DNA of 64,000 nt from Axinella damicornis (taxonomy: Eukaryota; Porifera; Demospongiae; Axinellida; Axinellidae), in assembly GCA_963931865.1 (NCBI GenBank), contig OZ007512.1:6690208-6754207 (forward strand), in the 5' to 3' direction. Positions within the stretch are counted from its first letter, which is position 1. Every line of letters starts with the position of its first letter. A model generated the notes under the pieces. That model searched no databases. It saw nothing but the letters and a program-made list of their open reading frames with translations, and was not told the origin of the DNA. The position numbers were made by a program, and so were the translations under genes. This document shows positions 20,293-30,953 of this stretch, piece after piece.

Positions 20293-20565
20293 CTTTCGGT
20301 AGGTATTGCTTCGTCATTGCTGCTGCTCTCTCCTCTCCATCCTCGTACAGTACCACTGCCAGCTTCTCCCATGAGGCATCTGGGTCAGTGTTGACCCAGT
20401 ATTCTCCCAATAAATGACGCTTCTCTGTCTCAGAGGATGACTGCCACTTGATTTCCTGTAGCTTGGAGTTGAGGACACCAAGGCCACATCTGAGGAAAGC
20501 ATCTCCTTTCACCACCCTCTCCCAGTCTTCCACCTCCGCCACCTTCTCCACAGTGAGGGTGGGGT
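20293..20565 (-). CDS. Death-like module exon (intact, in decayed gene)
   Basis: The acceptor ctccccctcag and donor GTATGT bound exactly 273 nt, phase 1/1. It reads DPTLTVEKVAEVEDWERVVK, then CGLGVLNSKLQEIKWQSSSE, KRHLLGEYWVNTDPDASWEK and LAVVLYEDGEERAAAMTKQY. Its six-helix pattern, with GVxxSKLxEI ... DPxASWxxLAxxLY, fits the Death superfamily. Symmetric phase 1/1 exons of this kind can multiply by exon duplication, and the neighbours at 21033 and 19564 are clear relatives. The frame is unbroken, but the downstream gene is not. Confidence 0.8.
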
Positions 20566-21032
20566 CTGAGGGGGAGACACAAGAGGACAGTGAGGAGAAC
20601 AGCCAATAAACAATGAATGTTGTGTCCATCCCAGTCTGTCTCAACTAAAGGCTAAGCCACTTAACTGTGGCATGGTAGCTTCATCTATTTTACTTCAAAT
20701 TTGTCGTGAAGGAAACAGACTGACAGACTATACATGCAGGCTGGTATAGATATGCATGTCTGTGAAATACTTCATGCATCTCAGCACTATGAATACTGTG
20801 GCATCCCAGTTCCATAAAAAGAGGAGCCCCAGTATATATAGTTCCAGGGTATCTGAAGTGTGACAGGTAATACTATGCATAACTATAGATGGGCATACAA
20901 ATGTGACCTGAGTGCAGGGCAGGATTGGTTTCCTAATGCTAAAGGCACTTGGAAATTGCACAGGCAGGGTATTGGTGGGCATGCATGAGGATGAAAACAC
21001 CACATGCAGGACACAAGTCCAATTTCAGCTAC

Positions 21033-21318
21033 CTTTTGGCAAGTACTGCTTTGCCATTCATTGCAGCTGCTCTCTCCTCTCCCGCCTCGTAAAGAACTCG
21101 AGCCAGCTTTATCCAGAAGGCATTTGGGTCAGCATTAACCCAGTACTCTCCCACGGTACAGCTCTTGTCCTGTTCTGAGGACGACTGCTGCTTGGTTTCC
21201 TGTAGCTTGGAGTTTGGAACATCAAGGCCGTGCCTGAGTCCATCTCCACGGGCCACCCTCTCCCAGGCCCCTTCCTCCCCCATCACCTCTGCCACATTCT
21301 CCACAGTGAGGGTGGGGT
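21033..21318 (-). pseudogene. First Death-like module, 4-nt insertion
   Basis: Same acceptor context and N-terminus (DPTLTVENVAEVMGEEGAWE) and same core (GLDVPNSKLQETKQQSSSEQ, GEYWVNADPNAFWIKLARVL) as the module at 20293. The exon is 286 nt rather than a multiple of three, because AATG is duplicated in the final helix (ATGAATGGC versus ATGGC). This shifts the end AKQYLPKG out of frame. No more modules are recognisable upstream, so the gene start is missing. Confidence 0.78.
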
Positions 21319-21856
21319 CTGAGGGAGAGACACAAGCAGAAGGGGAGGACAGTGAGGAGAACAGCGAATTAACAACACTTTGTTCATTCCAGTCCATCAG
21401 CTAATCCACCCCATGCAGTCAGGAATTAGTCATGCACAGGAGAGAGCTCTATGATACATAATTATGCCTGTCCTATTTCGTCTGGTCTACTGGCTTATAT
21501 CAATGACGTGACGACGGCATTGGGATTTACTGATGCGTCTGTCTTACAACAGAGTTGTACATGAGGGAATTTCCGGCTTTATTGGCAGTTCTGTCACGAT
21601 TAGCTAGTTGTTGCAATTCAGTTTCTCCTGCCATCAGCAGATGAAGCACTGCCACTCACATAATTATCCATGATTACCTGTGGTCTACCGCAGCTAGTCC
21701 TGCTGTTGAGTGTCACCTAAAGGTGATGTTCACGTCATCATCATTATGTATACAAACTTATTACCAACACAGAGTGTGTGTATATAATTCACTGTTAAAG
21801 TGATCAATTACCCTTCACCACTATGTAATCGTAACCTCTTGCATTCTATATAGCTC

Positions 21857-22220
21857 ATGCTGGCACTGGTGGCGGTACTGATCGGTACCAGCTAGGAGCT
21901 CAGTAGCACTGGTGGTGGTACTGACCAATGTAGACGGTACCAGGAGCTCAGTAGCACTGGTGGTGGTACTGATCAATGTAGACGGTACCAGGAGCTCAGT
22001 AGCACTGGTGGTGGTACTGATCAATGTAGACGGTACCAGGAGCTCAGTAGCACTGGTGGTGGTACTGATCAATGTAGACGGTACCAGGAGCTCAGTAGCA
22101 CTGGTGGTGGTACTGATCAATGGAGACGGTACCAGGAGCTCAGTAGCACTGGTGGTGGTACTGATCAATGGAGACGGTACCAGGAGCTCAGTAGCACTGG
22201 TGGTGGTACTGACCAACGGA
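21857..22220. repeat. 48-bp minisatellite, about 7.5 units
   Basis: Unit CACTGGTGGTGGTACTGATC + aatgtagacggtaccaggagctcagtag. Because 48 is divisible by three, the frames on both strands stay open as 16-residue repeats (STTTSATELLVPSxLI). No coding context. Confidence 0.95.
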
Positions 22221-22362
22221 GACCAGACACACTTGGCTACTTACTAGTCTCATTCACAGGCCTACCCAAGTAGCTATATGAATATACCACTAGCTAATAG
22301 GTAAGCGGAAGCATTCTGTATAAAACAGGAGGAAATGGGGAACGCAAGGTCACCAGGCCTGA

Positions 22363-22497
22363 CAGAGTAAATACCTTTCAGAATATACGAACTTGGATGA
22401 AAGAAAGCTCTTGGGGTCAACCTGTGGAGACAGAGTAAATACCTTTCAGAATATACGAACTTGGATGAAAGAAAGCTCTTGGGGTCAACCTGTGGCG
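22363..22497. repeat. 69-bp direct duplication
   Basis: Two near-identical copies starting ACAGAGTAAATACCTTTCAG, at 22363 and 22432. The second copy's end abuts the next TIR element. Confidence 0.9.
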
Positions 22498-23083
22498 TAG
22501 CCAGAACTGTAGAATTTGTAGGGCATGCACTACAGGGGCACGCTGCTGAAGGCAGCGAAAAAAAATTTGCCTTCATTTTCAGTTATCAGGATGGGCTCTC
22601 GTGGCACCTTTGTGCTTTGTACTGCAAGTTCCAGATGTATGAGAATCGATGCTGCAGAGAGACGTTATCTGGTGAAGGTTGGTCACCGTCTATCGACAGC
22701 ACGTCTGTCAACAGGTCAGTGCCTTCTAGTCACGGTGTAGCTCTGGCACTGGGCACCGTAGCAATTTATGTCTGCAGTAAGCATGTGAATTGGGTCTGGG
22801 GGGCCTGCCCCCCAGAATTTGACACCACCTGAGATCATTTTTGCATGCAATCTTGGGATGCAACTTACCACCAAACCTACAGCCAGTGTGTCTCACTGTT
22901 CGGGGAAGTGCTCGGGGAAGTGCGACTCAGCCATGACTCCACATGGCTGCTTACTACGTCGACCGCTGCTGGGGTCTCAGGACTGACTTAACACTACTAC
23001 CTAGCTGCTACTGGCAGGGCGGGCATTTTGACCGTCAGGCAGGGTCTGTGCACTGCTAGGCCCTGCCGTAGATACACCACTGA
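22491..23083. mobile_element. CNGTGGYGTA-ended MITE, about 593 bp
   Basis: The left end TGTGGCGTAGCCAG and right end CTACxxATACACCACTGA are imperfectly inverted. Both flanks carry GGTCAACC (22483-22490, 23084-23091). The left boundary is ambiguous because ggtcaacctgtgg also occurs in the preceding duplication. The 123-codon frame inside has no recognisable domain. Confidence 0.55.
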
Positions 23084-23183
23084 GGTCAACCTTTGATGGT
23101 GCCAGTGTGAAGTGTCAGCTCGTCAATCCATGATCCATGCAACAGTGTACGTAGCTACAAGGTCCCCAATGCTGCACTGGTGA

Positions 23184-23762
23184 TAGTCTCGCAAGCCAGC
23201 CTCTTTTTCTACGAGGGGGCGCGCGCGGAGGGGGGAGGGAAAAAGAGTCTGGTGACTTAAGCCAACATTTCGTTTCCCAGTGGAATGCAATCAACTGTAA
23301 CAAATGAAAAAGTCACATGATAGCTATCCAACTATTGCCTACTACTTTCAAATGTGCGACTGCGAAGCGAGTTGGAGGAGGCTCGCGAAGCTCTGGAGAG
23401 TAGTAACCGTTGAAAGGTGAGCCAGGGAAAAGCCTTCAGCAGTATATATATACGTAGTAACAAGGCGATTTTCCAGTGCCGGTTAGAAGACTCACGAGTA
23501 CATCCCGTCCGCTGAAGGAGTTCTTCACTGCTAATTCTTGCTTGGGGCACAACCTTGGATAGCCTAGTTGCGCTTTGCAGCGATGGCAATCGCACGCACT
23601 GTCTCTGAATTACGCTATGAAAATCATGTGACTGCTGCAATCTCATTGGCTCTACCCACATTCCGGCAGAGAAAACGAAATGTTGGCTTAAGTCACCAGA
23701 CTTTTTCCCTCCCCCCTCCGCGCGCGCCCCCTCGTAGAAAAAGAGGCTGGCTTGCGAGACTA
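23184..23762. mobile_element. TAGTCTCG-ended element, 579 bp, 9-bp duplication
   Basis: The terminal repeats begin TAGTCTCGCAAGCCAGCCTC and stay inverted for about 90 bp, including a GGGGGCGCGCGCGGAGGGGG block. Perfect 9-bp duplication CACTGGTGA at 23175-23183 and 23763-23771. The interior has no recognisable transposase, so it is non-autonomous. Confidence 0.95.
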
Positions 23763-23795
23763 CACTGGTGAGGGATAGGACTTCAAGGGGTGGTG

Positions 23796-23841
23796 TAGCC
23801 TCGTTCCCAGGCTCTCTCCTCAGAGCCTGGGAATGAGGCTA
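23796..23841. mobile_element. 46-bp TAGCCTCG mini-hairpin
   Basis: Just the two ends, TAGCCTCGTTCCCAGGCTCT ... GAGCCTGGGAATGAGGCTA, nearly back to back. Flanks GGGGTGGTG and GGGGAGGTG match at 8 of 9, supporting genuine insertion of a minimal element. Confidence 0.75.
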
Positions 23842-24299
23842 GGGGAGGTGGTGGTGATGGTGGGAGGGAAGTAGATGACCCCACACCTTCTAGCTATGTT
23901 ATGACCACACTGACTACTGGGCATCCACCACATTAACCTCAAGTAGTGGGTAGAATACCTCCAAAAGCTTACTATGCTATGCATGACTTAAAAATAATCT
24001 AAGTCACTAGCTACATGTACACTCGACTCTGATCTGTCTAGCTAGTCTATATTTTGCAACAGTTGAATGGAAAAGCATTCAGTCCTACACGTAATGGCGG
24101 AATACTGACCTCACCTTCATTCCAAAACTTCAGAAGGAGCATGCCAATTTCACGGAATAGCCTGTCGCCTCTTCACTACAGCAAGTCCGCTACCGTACCA
24201 CAGTACCATGCCAGTCTGAGTCTCGCAACCCGTTTACTTGAGTGCAGCCGTGACCTTTGAACCGCGGAGGCGCGCGCAACCGGAAGCGGGTTTAAAAGC

Positions 24300-24990
24300 T
24301 GAATTTGTAGCAAGTTTTGGCGGGAAGTCGGGATGGCACACTCGATAAGCACTTGCTTTGCAGCCTGGGGGTTGAGTGTTCGCCTCCCCAATAACCGAGT
24401 ACGAGTCTGGGCCACTCCGTACACACCGGTTCCTGACTTCCCCGCCTAGCAGCCGGAGTACGCCGGTTCCCATCTGACCACCGAAGCTAAAGAAAGGTGT
24501 TCTGGTTGAAAGCAGGTTAGCCTCCTGTGATTCCAGTCACCGGCGCCTATCCAGCGCTCCTGAGGCTTACACTTCGGTGTCTGACCTGTCACGGAGGGGT
24601 AGGTGTGTTGCTAGGTTGTATTTTTTTCTTTTTTTCCCCCTTCTTTTTTTTTCTTTTGGTTGAGTGTTCATTCAGGGCTGCTATATATAGCACCAGGAGC
24701 TTATGAGCGGCGAAGCCGCGATAGCATAAGTATAGCTCATTCTTTTTTTTTTCTTTTCTTTTTTTCCCCCCTTTCTTTGTTTGTTCTTTTGGGTGTGTTC
24801 AATCGGGGCTGCTAGACTATGTAGGCTTATTCTTTTTTTTTCCTTTTCTTTTTTCCCCCCTTTCTTTTTTTTCTTTTGGGTGTGTTCATTCAGGGCTGCT
24901 ACAAGTATGTAGACTATAGGCTTATTTTTCCCCCCTTTCTTTTGGGTGTGTTCATTCGGGGCTGCAGCAAGTATAGGCTTATTCTCCCTT
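24300..24990. repeat. Possible SINE head with T-rich tandem tail
   Basis: From about 24320 the sequence 'gggatggcacactcgataag' followed by 'gggttgagtgttcg' loosely resembles pol III A and B boxes. It is followed by three or four ~90-115-bp tandem blocks of T-rich DNA, each ending in 'cttttgggtgtgttcattc' and 'gggctgct'. The SINE reading is tentative; the tandem T-rich blocks are clear. Confidence 0.45.
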
Positions 24991-25744
24991 CAGCTGATTT
25001 TGCTGTTAACTCAATTCGTCTATATACATTGCAATATTGTTTCCTTTCACATAACTTATAGTTATCGACACATGCATATCCCCACACCCCTGATAGACAG
25101 CTGTTCACACTAGATTTTCTATTCGGCTATAGCACGTTTACTGACACAATCATAACATAGCCATGCACAGATCGTGCTTTATACGTTGCAAAGTCATAAA
25201 ACCTGGCCGGCCCCTAGTAACAGTATTGTCTGGCGCATGGGGAATAAACACAGGACCTAATTATCACTGCAGTCGTCATCGCCTGAAGTACATTCTGATA
25301 AGAGTTAGCATGCAACTAATATTCAGGGTGCAAGGGGGGTCTTGTCAGGTAAATTGTCTGATGCCATTGTACAACCTCAGTTTCAGCTGAAGATTATAAA
25401 ACATGCACCGTCCAAATGGGTCAGCCTGCATGTACAGCTATATACGTATAATTATGGAGTTAGGTAAGAGAAAGGTAACATTTATAGTTTGTGAACGATG
25501 TATGACTTGCAACTTTGGGGCGCCTGCAAATTAATTTTAACTGCATGCCTGTATTACTATGATGAAGAGACTAGCACCACCTCCACTTAAACCCAGTCCA
25601 TATAGATATATATCGATCATTGTGCAGGCCGGATTAATTAGTATAGGCTGCGCCGAAAGCCCTTTCAGTTCTGAAAGTGGGTATATGTATTGCCTCATTA
25701 ATCGGATACAACTATGCACGCAAATTAATGATATTGTGACCATC
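24991..25744. other. Non-coding stretch
   Basis: AT-rich unique DNA with many tatata and gcatg motifs. The frames of 60-75 codons have no support. Confidence 0.5.
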
Positions 25745-25828
25745 TAGCCTCGTTCCCAGGCTCCCCCCTGTGCGTGCGGTGAAGAAAAATACGGCGTGCG
25801 CAGGGGGAGGAGCCTGGAAACGAGGCTA
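25745..25828. mobile_element. 84-bp TAGCCTCG MITE with perfect 9-bp duplication
   Basis: Ends TAGCCTCGTTCCCAGGCTCC and its inverse CCTGGAAACGAGGCTA enclose about 45 bp. Flanking direct repeats GTGACCATC at 25736-25744 and 25829-25837 are perfect. Confidence 0.93.
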
Positions 25829-26443
25829 GTGACCATCCACTTGAACCAGTTGTCATCATGCACCCAAAGTTATCACCATAATATATGGTTGACCAAAACA
25901 TTTATGTAGTGGAAGTCATGTGATATGCATGATTGAAGTTTGTGGTGTCAGTTGCTGGCTGGGGTCACGTGGGGTGATATGATCAGAGATCTCTTCGAAT
26001 CTGCTACTGCAAACGGTCAGGAGTGGATGACTACCCCTCAGCAGAACCGCCAGCCTGGGAGAGAGGCAGATCAGAGCGGTCAATGTGGTTCACACCAACT
26101 AAGCATTCAATTGGTGCCTAATATGCTAGGTGTCTTGAACTAGGAGTGAGATACGAAGCTGGGATTAGCACACTTGTGATCAGCATGAATGGAGCATTCC
26201 AATGAATCCATGGATTAAATATAACCTTTTGGCCGACCTTGATTTTTGACAAAAATGTGACCGAGATTTTAAGGACATCATTGGAAAGCTCTTTTTATGT
26301 TGACCACAACGGCACAATCCTCAGCTTCAAATTTGTATTCCATTGAACATTAGTGTACTGGTGCTTGTCACTGGAAGTGTGTTCTCTCCCTCTTCTCCAT
26401 TGCCTTCAAATGCATGGAGGGAATACTCAGAAAGAAGAAGGCT

Positions 26444-27297
26444 ACGGAAGCCGAGAGCGACATTAATTCTGTTCACGTTGTTCGGTTCACGTTCACGTTG
26501 CATGTTGCGACATTTTCTGCGTCACCTAGCTTGTCCAGAGCAAGGGCGCGGCGCTGCATCACAGTTGTAGACTACCTTGAGCCGCTGGTTGATGACGGTG
26601 TGCAGTTTCAAGTTCATAGCTAGCTCATCTTCCGCTCAGTGTGCAGTTTATAAGTTCGTAGTACGTAGCTAGCTAGTTCATCCTCGTGAAGATAAGCTAT
26701 CAAAGAACTTGTGAAACTGCACAGCGTCATCGCTCAAGGTAGTCGATGCAGCGCCACATCCTTGCTCTGGACAAGCCATGTGAGCCAGGCTGAAGGAAAA
26801 ATGCAACATATATTGTAGCGACCTGAAGCTGAACAGCAGAGACATTGTGTACTGAACAATGATATGTTATATTGTCTTGTAAACATATGCACCTGAGTTA
26901 TATATCTGATTTGGCGTTTGTGTGTTTGGCCCTGATTTTGTACTATTCTACTCTATTATAAAAAGGCTCAGTCCTTTGTACACAACTCTGTTCAGGCACA
27001 TATTCTGCCATCCGCCATTCAATCACTTGTCCATGGCCAGCTGCGCATAGCCGTGTGGAATATTACAGTATCATTGTATCATAATCTGCATGCTTGGTTT
27101 GTGGTTTTGTAGCTTCTTTGGCCATTATCTTGCTAGTGCATCAGTGAACCGAACAACGTGAACGTGAACCGAACAACGTGATCATGAACGTGAACCGAAC
27201 AACCCTTCAAGCACAGGGGGAGTCTGGTTCCGAGACTAAATTTAAACGCGAAACGTGAAAGCGCAACGTGAACAGAAATGTCGCTCTCGGCTTCCGT
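26444..27297. mobile_element. Fold-back element, 854 bp, 8-bp duplication
   Basis: The inverted ends start ACGGAAGCCGAGAGCGACAT and continue into GTTCACGTTG-rich subterminal repeats. AGAAGGCT flanks both sides (26436-26443 and 27298-27305). Inside, a second inverted pair (tgtccagagcaagg with ccttgctctggaca, about 26530-26620 and 26710-26775) makes a nested hairpin. No transposase seen. Confidence 0.85.
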
Positions 27298-27747
27298 AGA
27301 AGGCTGACACCGAGATTATCCTAGGGTTCAAATGAGCCGTGATGTCTGCAGAATTACCACTTGTGACACTGGATTCAGAAGCATGGAGCAACAGACAACT
27401 CGACACCTTTACTACCTGGCTCCACCTTCCTATGATGATACTATATAATATCAGATCTGAATGTGCAAGCCACATCAGGTCTTGCAAGCCACACCCCCAG
27501 TGCTGACAAGAGATGGTGCTAATCTGAATGGTACAAACACACCACCAGTAATAGCAGATGAACTTCAGAGCTAACAGTGCAGAAGAGAGTACTAGTGTGA
27601 AGCGACTGAGCTTAATGTCGCGTGTCACAACTCATCACCCTCGATCGATCCACCTTCATACCGTACCACTGGCTTCAGCCCAGGGTCCACTAATAACAGT
27701 TCTACTAATTCTCTTTTGATAATTACTACTACTAATGAAAAGCACTA
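27298..27747. other. Non-coding stretch
   Basis: The 128-codon minus-strand frame at 27242-27628 overlaps the end of the fold-back element and has no domain or splice support. Confidence 0.4.
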
Positions 27748-27915
27748 AAGTGCAAACCCTCGGCGTTTGGTAGCTTTCTTAGGCTCACAATCATCACTGC
27801 AACGTGCCCTCCTTTTACACGCAAAGGCATGGCCACAATCACAAACCGCCCTCTTCGCATGCACTGTACTACTGCACCACACTTTGGACATGTCTTTCTC
27901 AGACGCATAGACCAT
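27730..27915 (-). pseudogene. Zinc-ribbon-like relic, frameshifted
   Basis: One minus-strand frame reads RKTCPKCGAVVQC. After two extra bases (near 27863-27870) the other frame continues HAKRAVCDCGHAFACKRRAR and CSDDCEPKKATKRRGFAL, ending in a stop. CPxC ... CxCGxxF is a zinc-ribbon arrangement. I recall similar CPKC/CxCG modules from multicopy, probably transposon-linked proteins of sponges and cnidarians, but cannot name the family. Confidence 0.5.
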
Positions 27916-28201
27916 ACAGACTCCATTGTCAGCCACCAGCGGCAGTAGATACCAACCAACAGAGTTCTCGCCAGAAATCTACATCCAAATGGTGCATGAT
28001 GTAATCATTATGAACTACAATTGTAGTGCATACGTGAATACACGCAGAAGAGCCTCATGCGAAGCGAGTGGGCATTGTCGTATTCACAGCCTGGTAAAGA
28101 TATTCATGTAGCTCACTCTGACTAGGTAAGTATATTCATGAAGCAACCAGGAAACCCATAATCATTTGCAAGTACGCCTGGAAAATTGCACGTTGGACAA
28201 A

Positions 28202-28219
28202 ATGGCAGACATTATCGCG
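28202..28219 (+). CDS. Possible tiny first exon
   Basis: ggacaaaATGG gives a reasonable start context. Six codons (MADIIA) then meet a GTAAGC donor. Nothing downstream could be joined with confidence, so this may be chance. Confidence 0.15.
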
Positions 28220-28667
28220 GTAAGCAAGAAGCGCTCTAGCTTCCTAACTAAGTATTTTTAGGAAAAACGCCAGTTTTAAATCCATGTATGTATCCCGCTT
28301 GTACCGCTAGTGCCTTTAGTTCTACGTTTACTAGCACCAGTTGGCAGATAAGTTTCTTGGACAAACAGACAGACAGACAGACAGACACACAAAACGACTA
28401 CAGTAACCCTGTGCGCATGCGCGCCGAGGGTTAATAACTTCTGGTGAGGACTTTGTACAGAGTTGATTTGAATGAGTTTCAACTTCGGTTATTCGCTCTA
28501 TACTTCATTATGTTCGAATAAGATTTTGTACGATTTATGAGCACTGAATTCAAAGGAAATTGATTTGTGACAATCATGTTCTTGTATACAAACAACTTGG
28601 GCATACTATACTACTGCTGGTGGTGAGAGATATAACGGGACCAAGAACGCCATGGAGGCGGTCCAGC

Positions 28668-28784
28668 AGAGAGGAGCATCCGTGTTTGGAGGTGGACGCG
28701 GCTGGCTGGATTTACTTGCTAACTTCTCATGTATTCTAACGTGGAGATGAGACCAGCAGGTAGAAGCACATTATTTTTGTGGAT

Positions 28785-28823
<39 letters not shown>

Positions 28824-29984
28824 ATGTGTGTGTGCGTGTGTGCGTGTGTGTATGTGTGTGTGTGTGTGTGTGTGTGATAGGTGACTATACTATGTGGGAA
28901 CGGCCTGGGAACGAGCTCGAGGCTATGACAATGTATTGTACATGCTAACTACTGGCCACTTGCTGAAGATTGAGAGCCAGGGTTCAGATTGTAGAGGACA
29001 AAGAGACTAGAATGGCAGAGAATGGAGTGGAGCACTGACCATCCTTGTTCACAGCTGGGGAGGATGACGAAGATGATCAGGAGCACCTCCACCAGTACCA
29101 GGAAGATGATGATGAAGGACAGGAACACTCACAAGATAGTCAGGTCTCCAAACCGGCTGTAAACCCTAGACCAGTTTTGATCACTGCAGTGTGTGTGTGC
29201 GTGTGTGTGTGAGTGTGCATGTGTGGTATATGTGTGTGCATGTGTGGTATATGTGTGTGCATGCGTGGTATATGTGTGTGTTTGTGGGGTGGAGGGGGGG
29301 GAGGGGGTATATATATGCGTCACATCACTCAACTTTGCATTTACCATAATTATTTATGCTAAAACTCCATAGGTGGTGGAGATTCCAGGAAATGAATTTT
29401 CACCATTAGAATAAACAAAAATGGGCTCAATTAATTGCCACCATCTGCATTTGGCGAGAAATCACTTGTGACTGTTGAGGCTATACCATTTCAGGAAAAA
29501 ACGGGCATCAACTGACATGCTGCATTTGGAGGTTTGTTCCAGACTGACTAATAGTGAACTCCCTAAATGTATACTTTGAAATTCATGTTGTTATGGTAAG
29601 TACATTTCCTGGTATTGGATTTACAGAGAATAATTAGTGAACAGGGCTACACCTTAATTGGATTATGAAATTCCACTTCTACCCTTAGATAGAGCTGTGT
29701 ACCATTAGAATAAACGTGTACCACTAGGCCATGAGAGAGTTATGAAACAGGTTGAAGATCCACCAGCTGTGAGTGGTACGAGGGATAGGCTAAGTGTACA
29801 TGACTACACCTTAAATTGGATTATGAAATTCCAGTTCTACCCTTAGATACGAGCTGTGTGTGTCACTAGGCCATGAGAGAGTTAGGTTGAAGATCCAACA
29901 CCACCGAGGTGGTAGGGGGATATATAAAATAAAAACGGGAAGGCGTGGGAGCATTTCTCATGTGAGTGATATCACATATCAGGT
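28668..29984. repeat. Segmental duplication, copy 1
   Basis: Nearly collinear with 51894-53576. It shares the 'ccagcaggtagaagcacatt' block, GT microsatellite, an acidic/transmembrane-like block at 29053-29145, the 'accaccgaggtggtaggggg' block and the junction with the 82-bp satellite. Copy 1 lacks a B-box-bearing segment and most of a TAGCCTCG element present in copy 2. No supported gene inside. Confidence 0.9.
28786..28878. repeat. (GT)n microsatellite
   Basis: About 93 bp of GT with GC and AT interruptions. Further GT and GTGGTATAT repeats follow at 29187-29290. Confidence 0.95.
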
Positions 29985-29990
29985 GATAGC

Positions 29991-30562
29991 AAGGGCGCAT
30001 CGACCCTAACGGGAAGAGGGCATGCAACTCTCGTATTGACTCTGCAAACGGCAAAATCCAAATGCGGCCACCGGATATATTATTTTTAGACATTGGTATA
30101 TGTGAATGAATGCAATTATCTGATTACGTGGAATATCGCAGAGCAGGCCAGAGGAGCTAGATCGAGCGCGTAGAGTGGATGAATGCCATCCACGTTTTGA
30201 CAACTGGAAACAACGTGCCCGTCCGTCCTACATGCGGCAGCCATTGCACGCAGGTGCCGTAGGCTTCGCTCGGGACCGTCTCCACTGAATGACATGGTTC
30301 ATTGGCGAAACTGAGGCAAGGAGAAGGCAGTGGTAAGCGCCGTCCAGGGTAACAGCAGTGAGTTTAGATAGAAGTTCATTGACTTACTAGAGAATGGAGA
30401 ACTGTGGCTGTGACTAGCGCGGTTAGCGTGCCAGAGCTGCGCGCGCCGCGGATATGAAATAAACAATGTAGCACGTGATTTCTAAAAATAGAATTGATTT
30501 AGATTATGCCGCTTGCGGAGTTACATGCCCTCTCGCCGCCTTCGGCGGCTCGATAAGCCCTT
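29991..30562. mobile_element. AAGGGC-ended element in the 82-bp satellite, 572 bp
   Basis: The ends AAGGGCGCATCGACCC and its imperfect inverse (GGCTCGATAAGCCCTT) continue inward as 'gagggcatg(c/t)aactc'. Both flanks carry GGTGATAG, followed by C (left) or T (right), the satellite sequence itself, so insertion was into the first satellite unit. No coding capacity seen. Confidence 0.7.
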
Positions 30563-30953
30563 GGTGATAGTAAGACCTGAGACATCACATTCCAGTAGTG
30601 CTTGCTCAGTGAGCCCACTCATTAATTCATTATCATAGTCACGAGGTGATAGTATGACCTGAGACATCACATTCCAGTACTGCTTAATTTATTATCATAG
30701 GCATGAGGTGATAGTATGACCTGAGACATCACATTCCAGTAGTGCTTGCTCAGTGAGCCCACTCATTAATTCATTATCATAGTCACGAGGTGATAGTATG
30801 ACCTGAGACATCACATTCCAGTACTGCTTGCTCAGTGAGCCCACTCATTAATTCATTATCATAGGCACGAGGTGATAGTAAGACCTGAGACATCACATTC
30901 CAATACTGCTTGCTCAGTGAGCCCACTCATTAATTCATTATCATAGTCACGAG
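30563..30953. repeat. 82-bp satellite, block 1 left part
   Basis: Unit AGGCACGAGGTGATAGTAAG + acctgagacatcacattcca + gtactgcttgctcagtgagc + ccactcattaattcattatcat. About five units, one with an internal deletion. It continues beyond the inserted transposon at 32006. Confidence 0.95.

Larger units (their letters stand above)
14418..21318 (-). pseudogene. Death-domain / protein kinase gene, decayed
   Basis: On the minus strand, exons run 21318-21033, 20565-20293 and about 19822-19564 (Death-like modules), then 19457-19294, 18918-18831, 18544-18446, 18295-18238, 17982-17954, 16712-16626, 16009-15870 and 15198-15124 (kinase), then 15030-14916 (linker) and 14707-14418 (C-terminal Death domain and stop). 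Nearly all junctions have GT/AG sites and matching phases. The product would be a cytosolic signalling kinase flanked by Death domains. Lesions seen are a 4-nt duplication in the first Death exon, a frameshift in the third, two extra bases in the Gly loop, an extra base before and a TGA inside the HRD motif, DLS for DFG, and a 1-nt deletion after PFSD. Gene start not found. Several independent breaks favour a pseudogene over assembly error, but raw-read indels cannot be excluded. Confidence 0.8.

Noticed and set aside
21821..22247. 131-codon Ser/Thr-rich frame (STTTSATELLVPS repeats), mucin-like.
   Set aside because: Pure 48-bp minisatellite translation open on both strands, with no flanking exon or signal peptide.
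24300..24420. Second tRNA gene.
   Set aside because: A and B box resemblance only. No acceptor stem or anticodon arm could be paired, so at most a SINE head.
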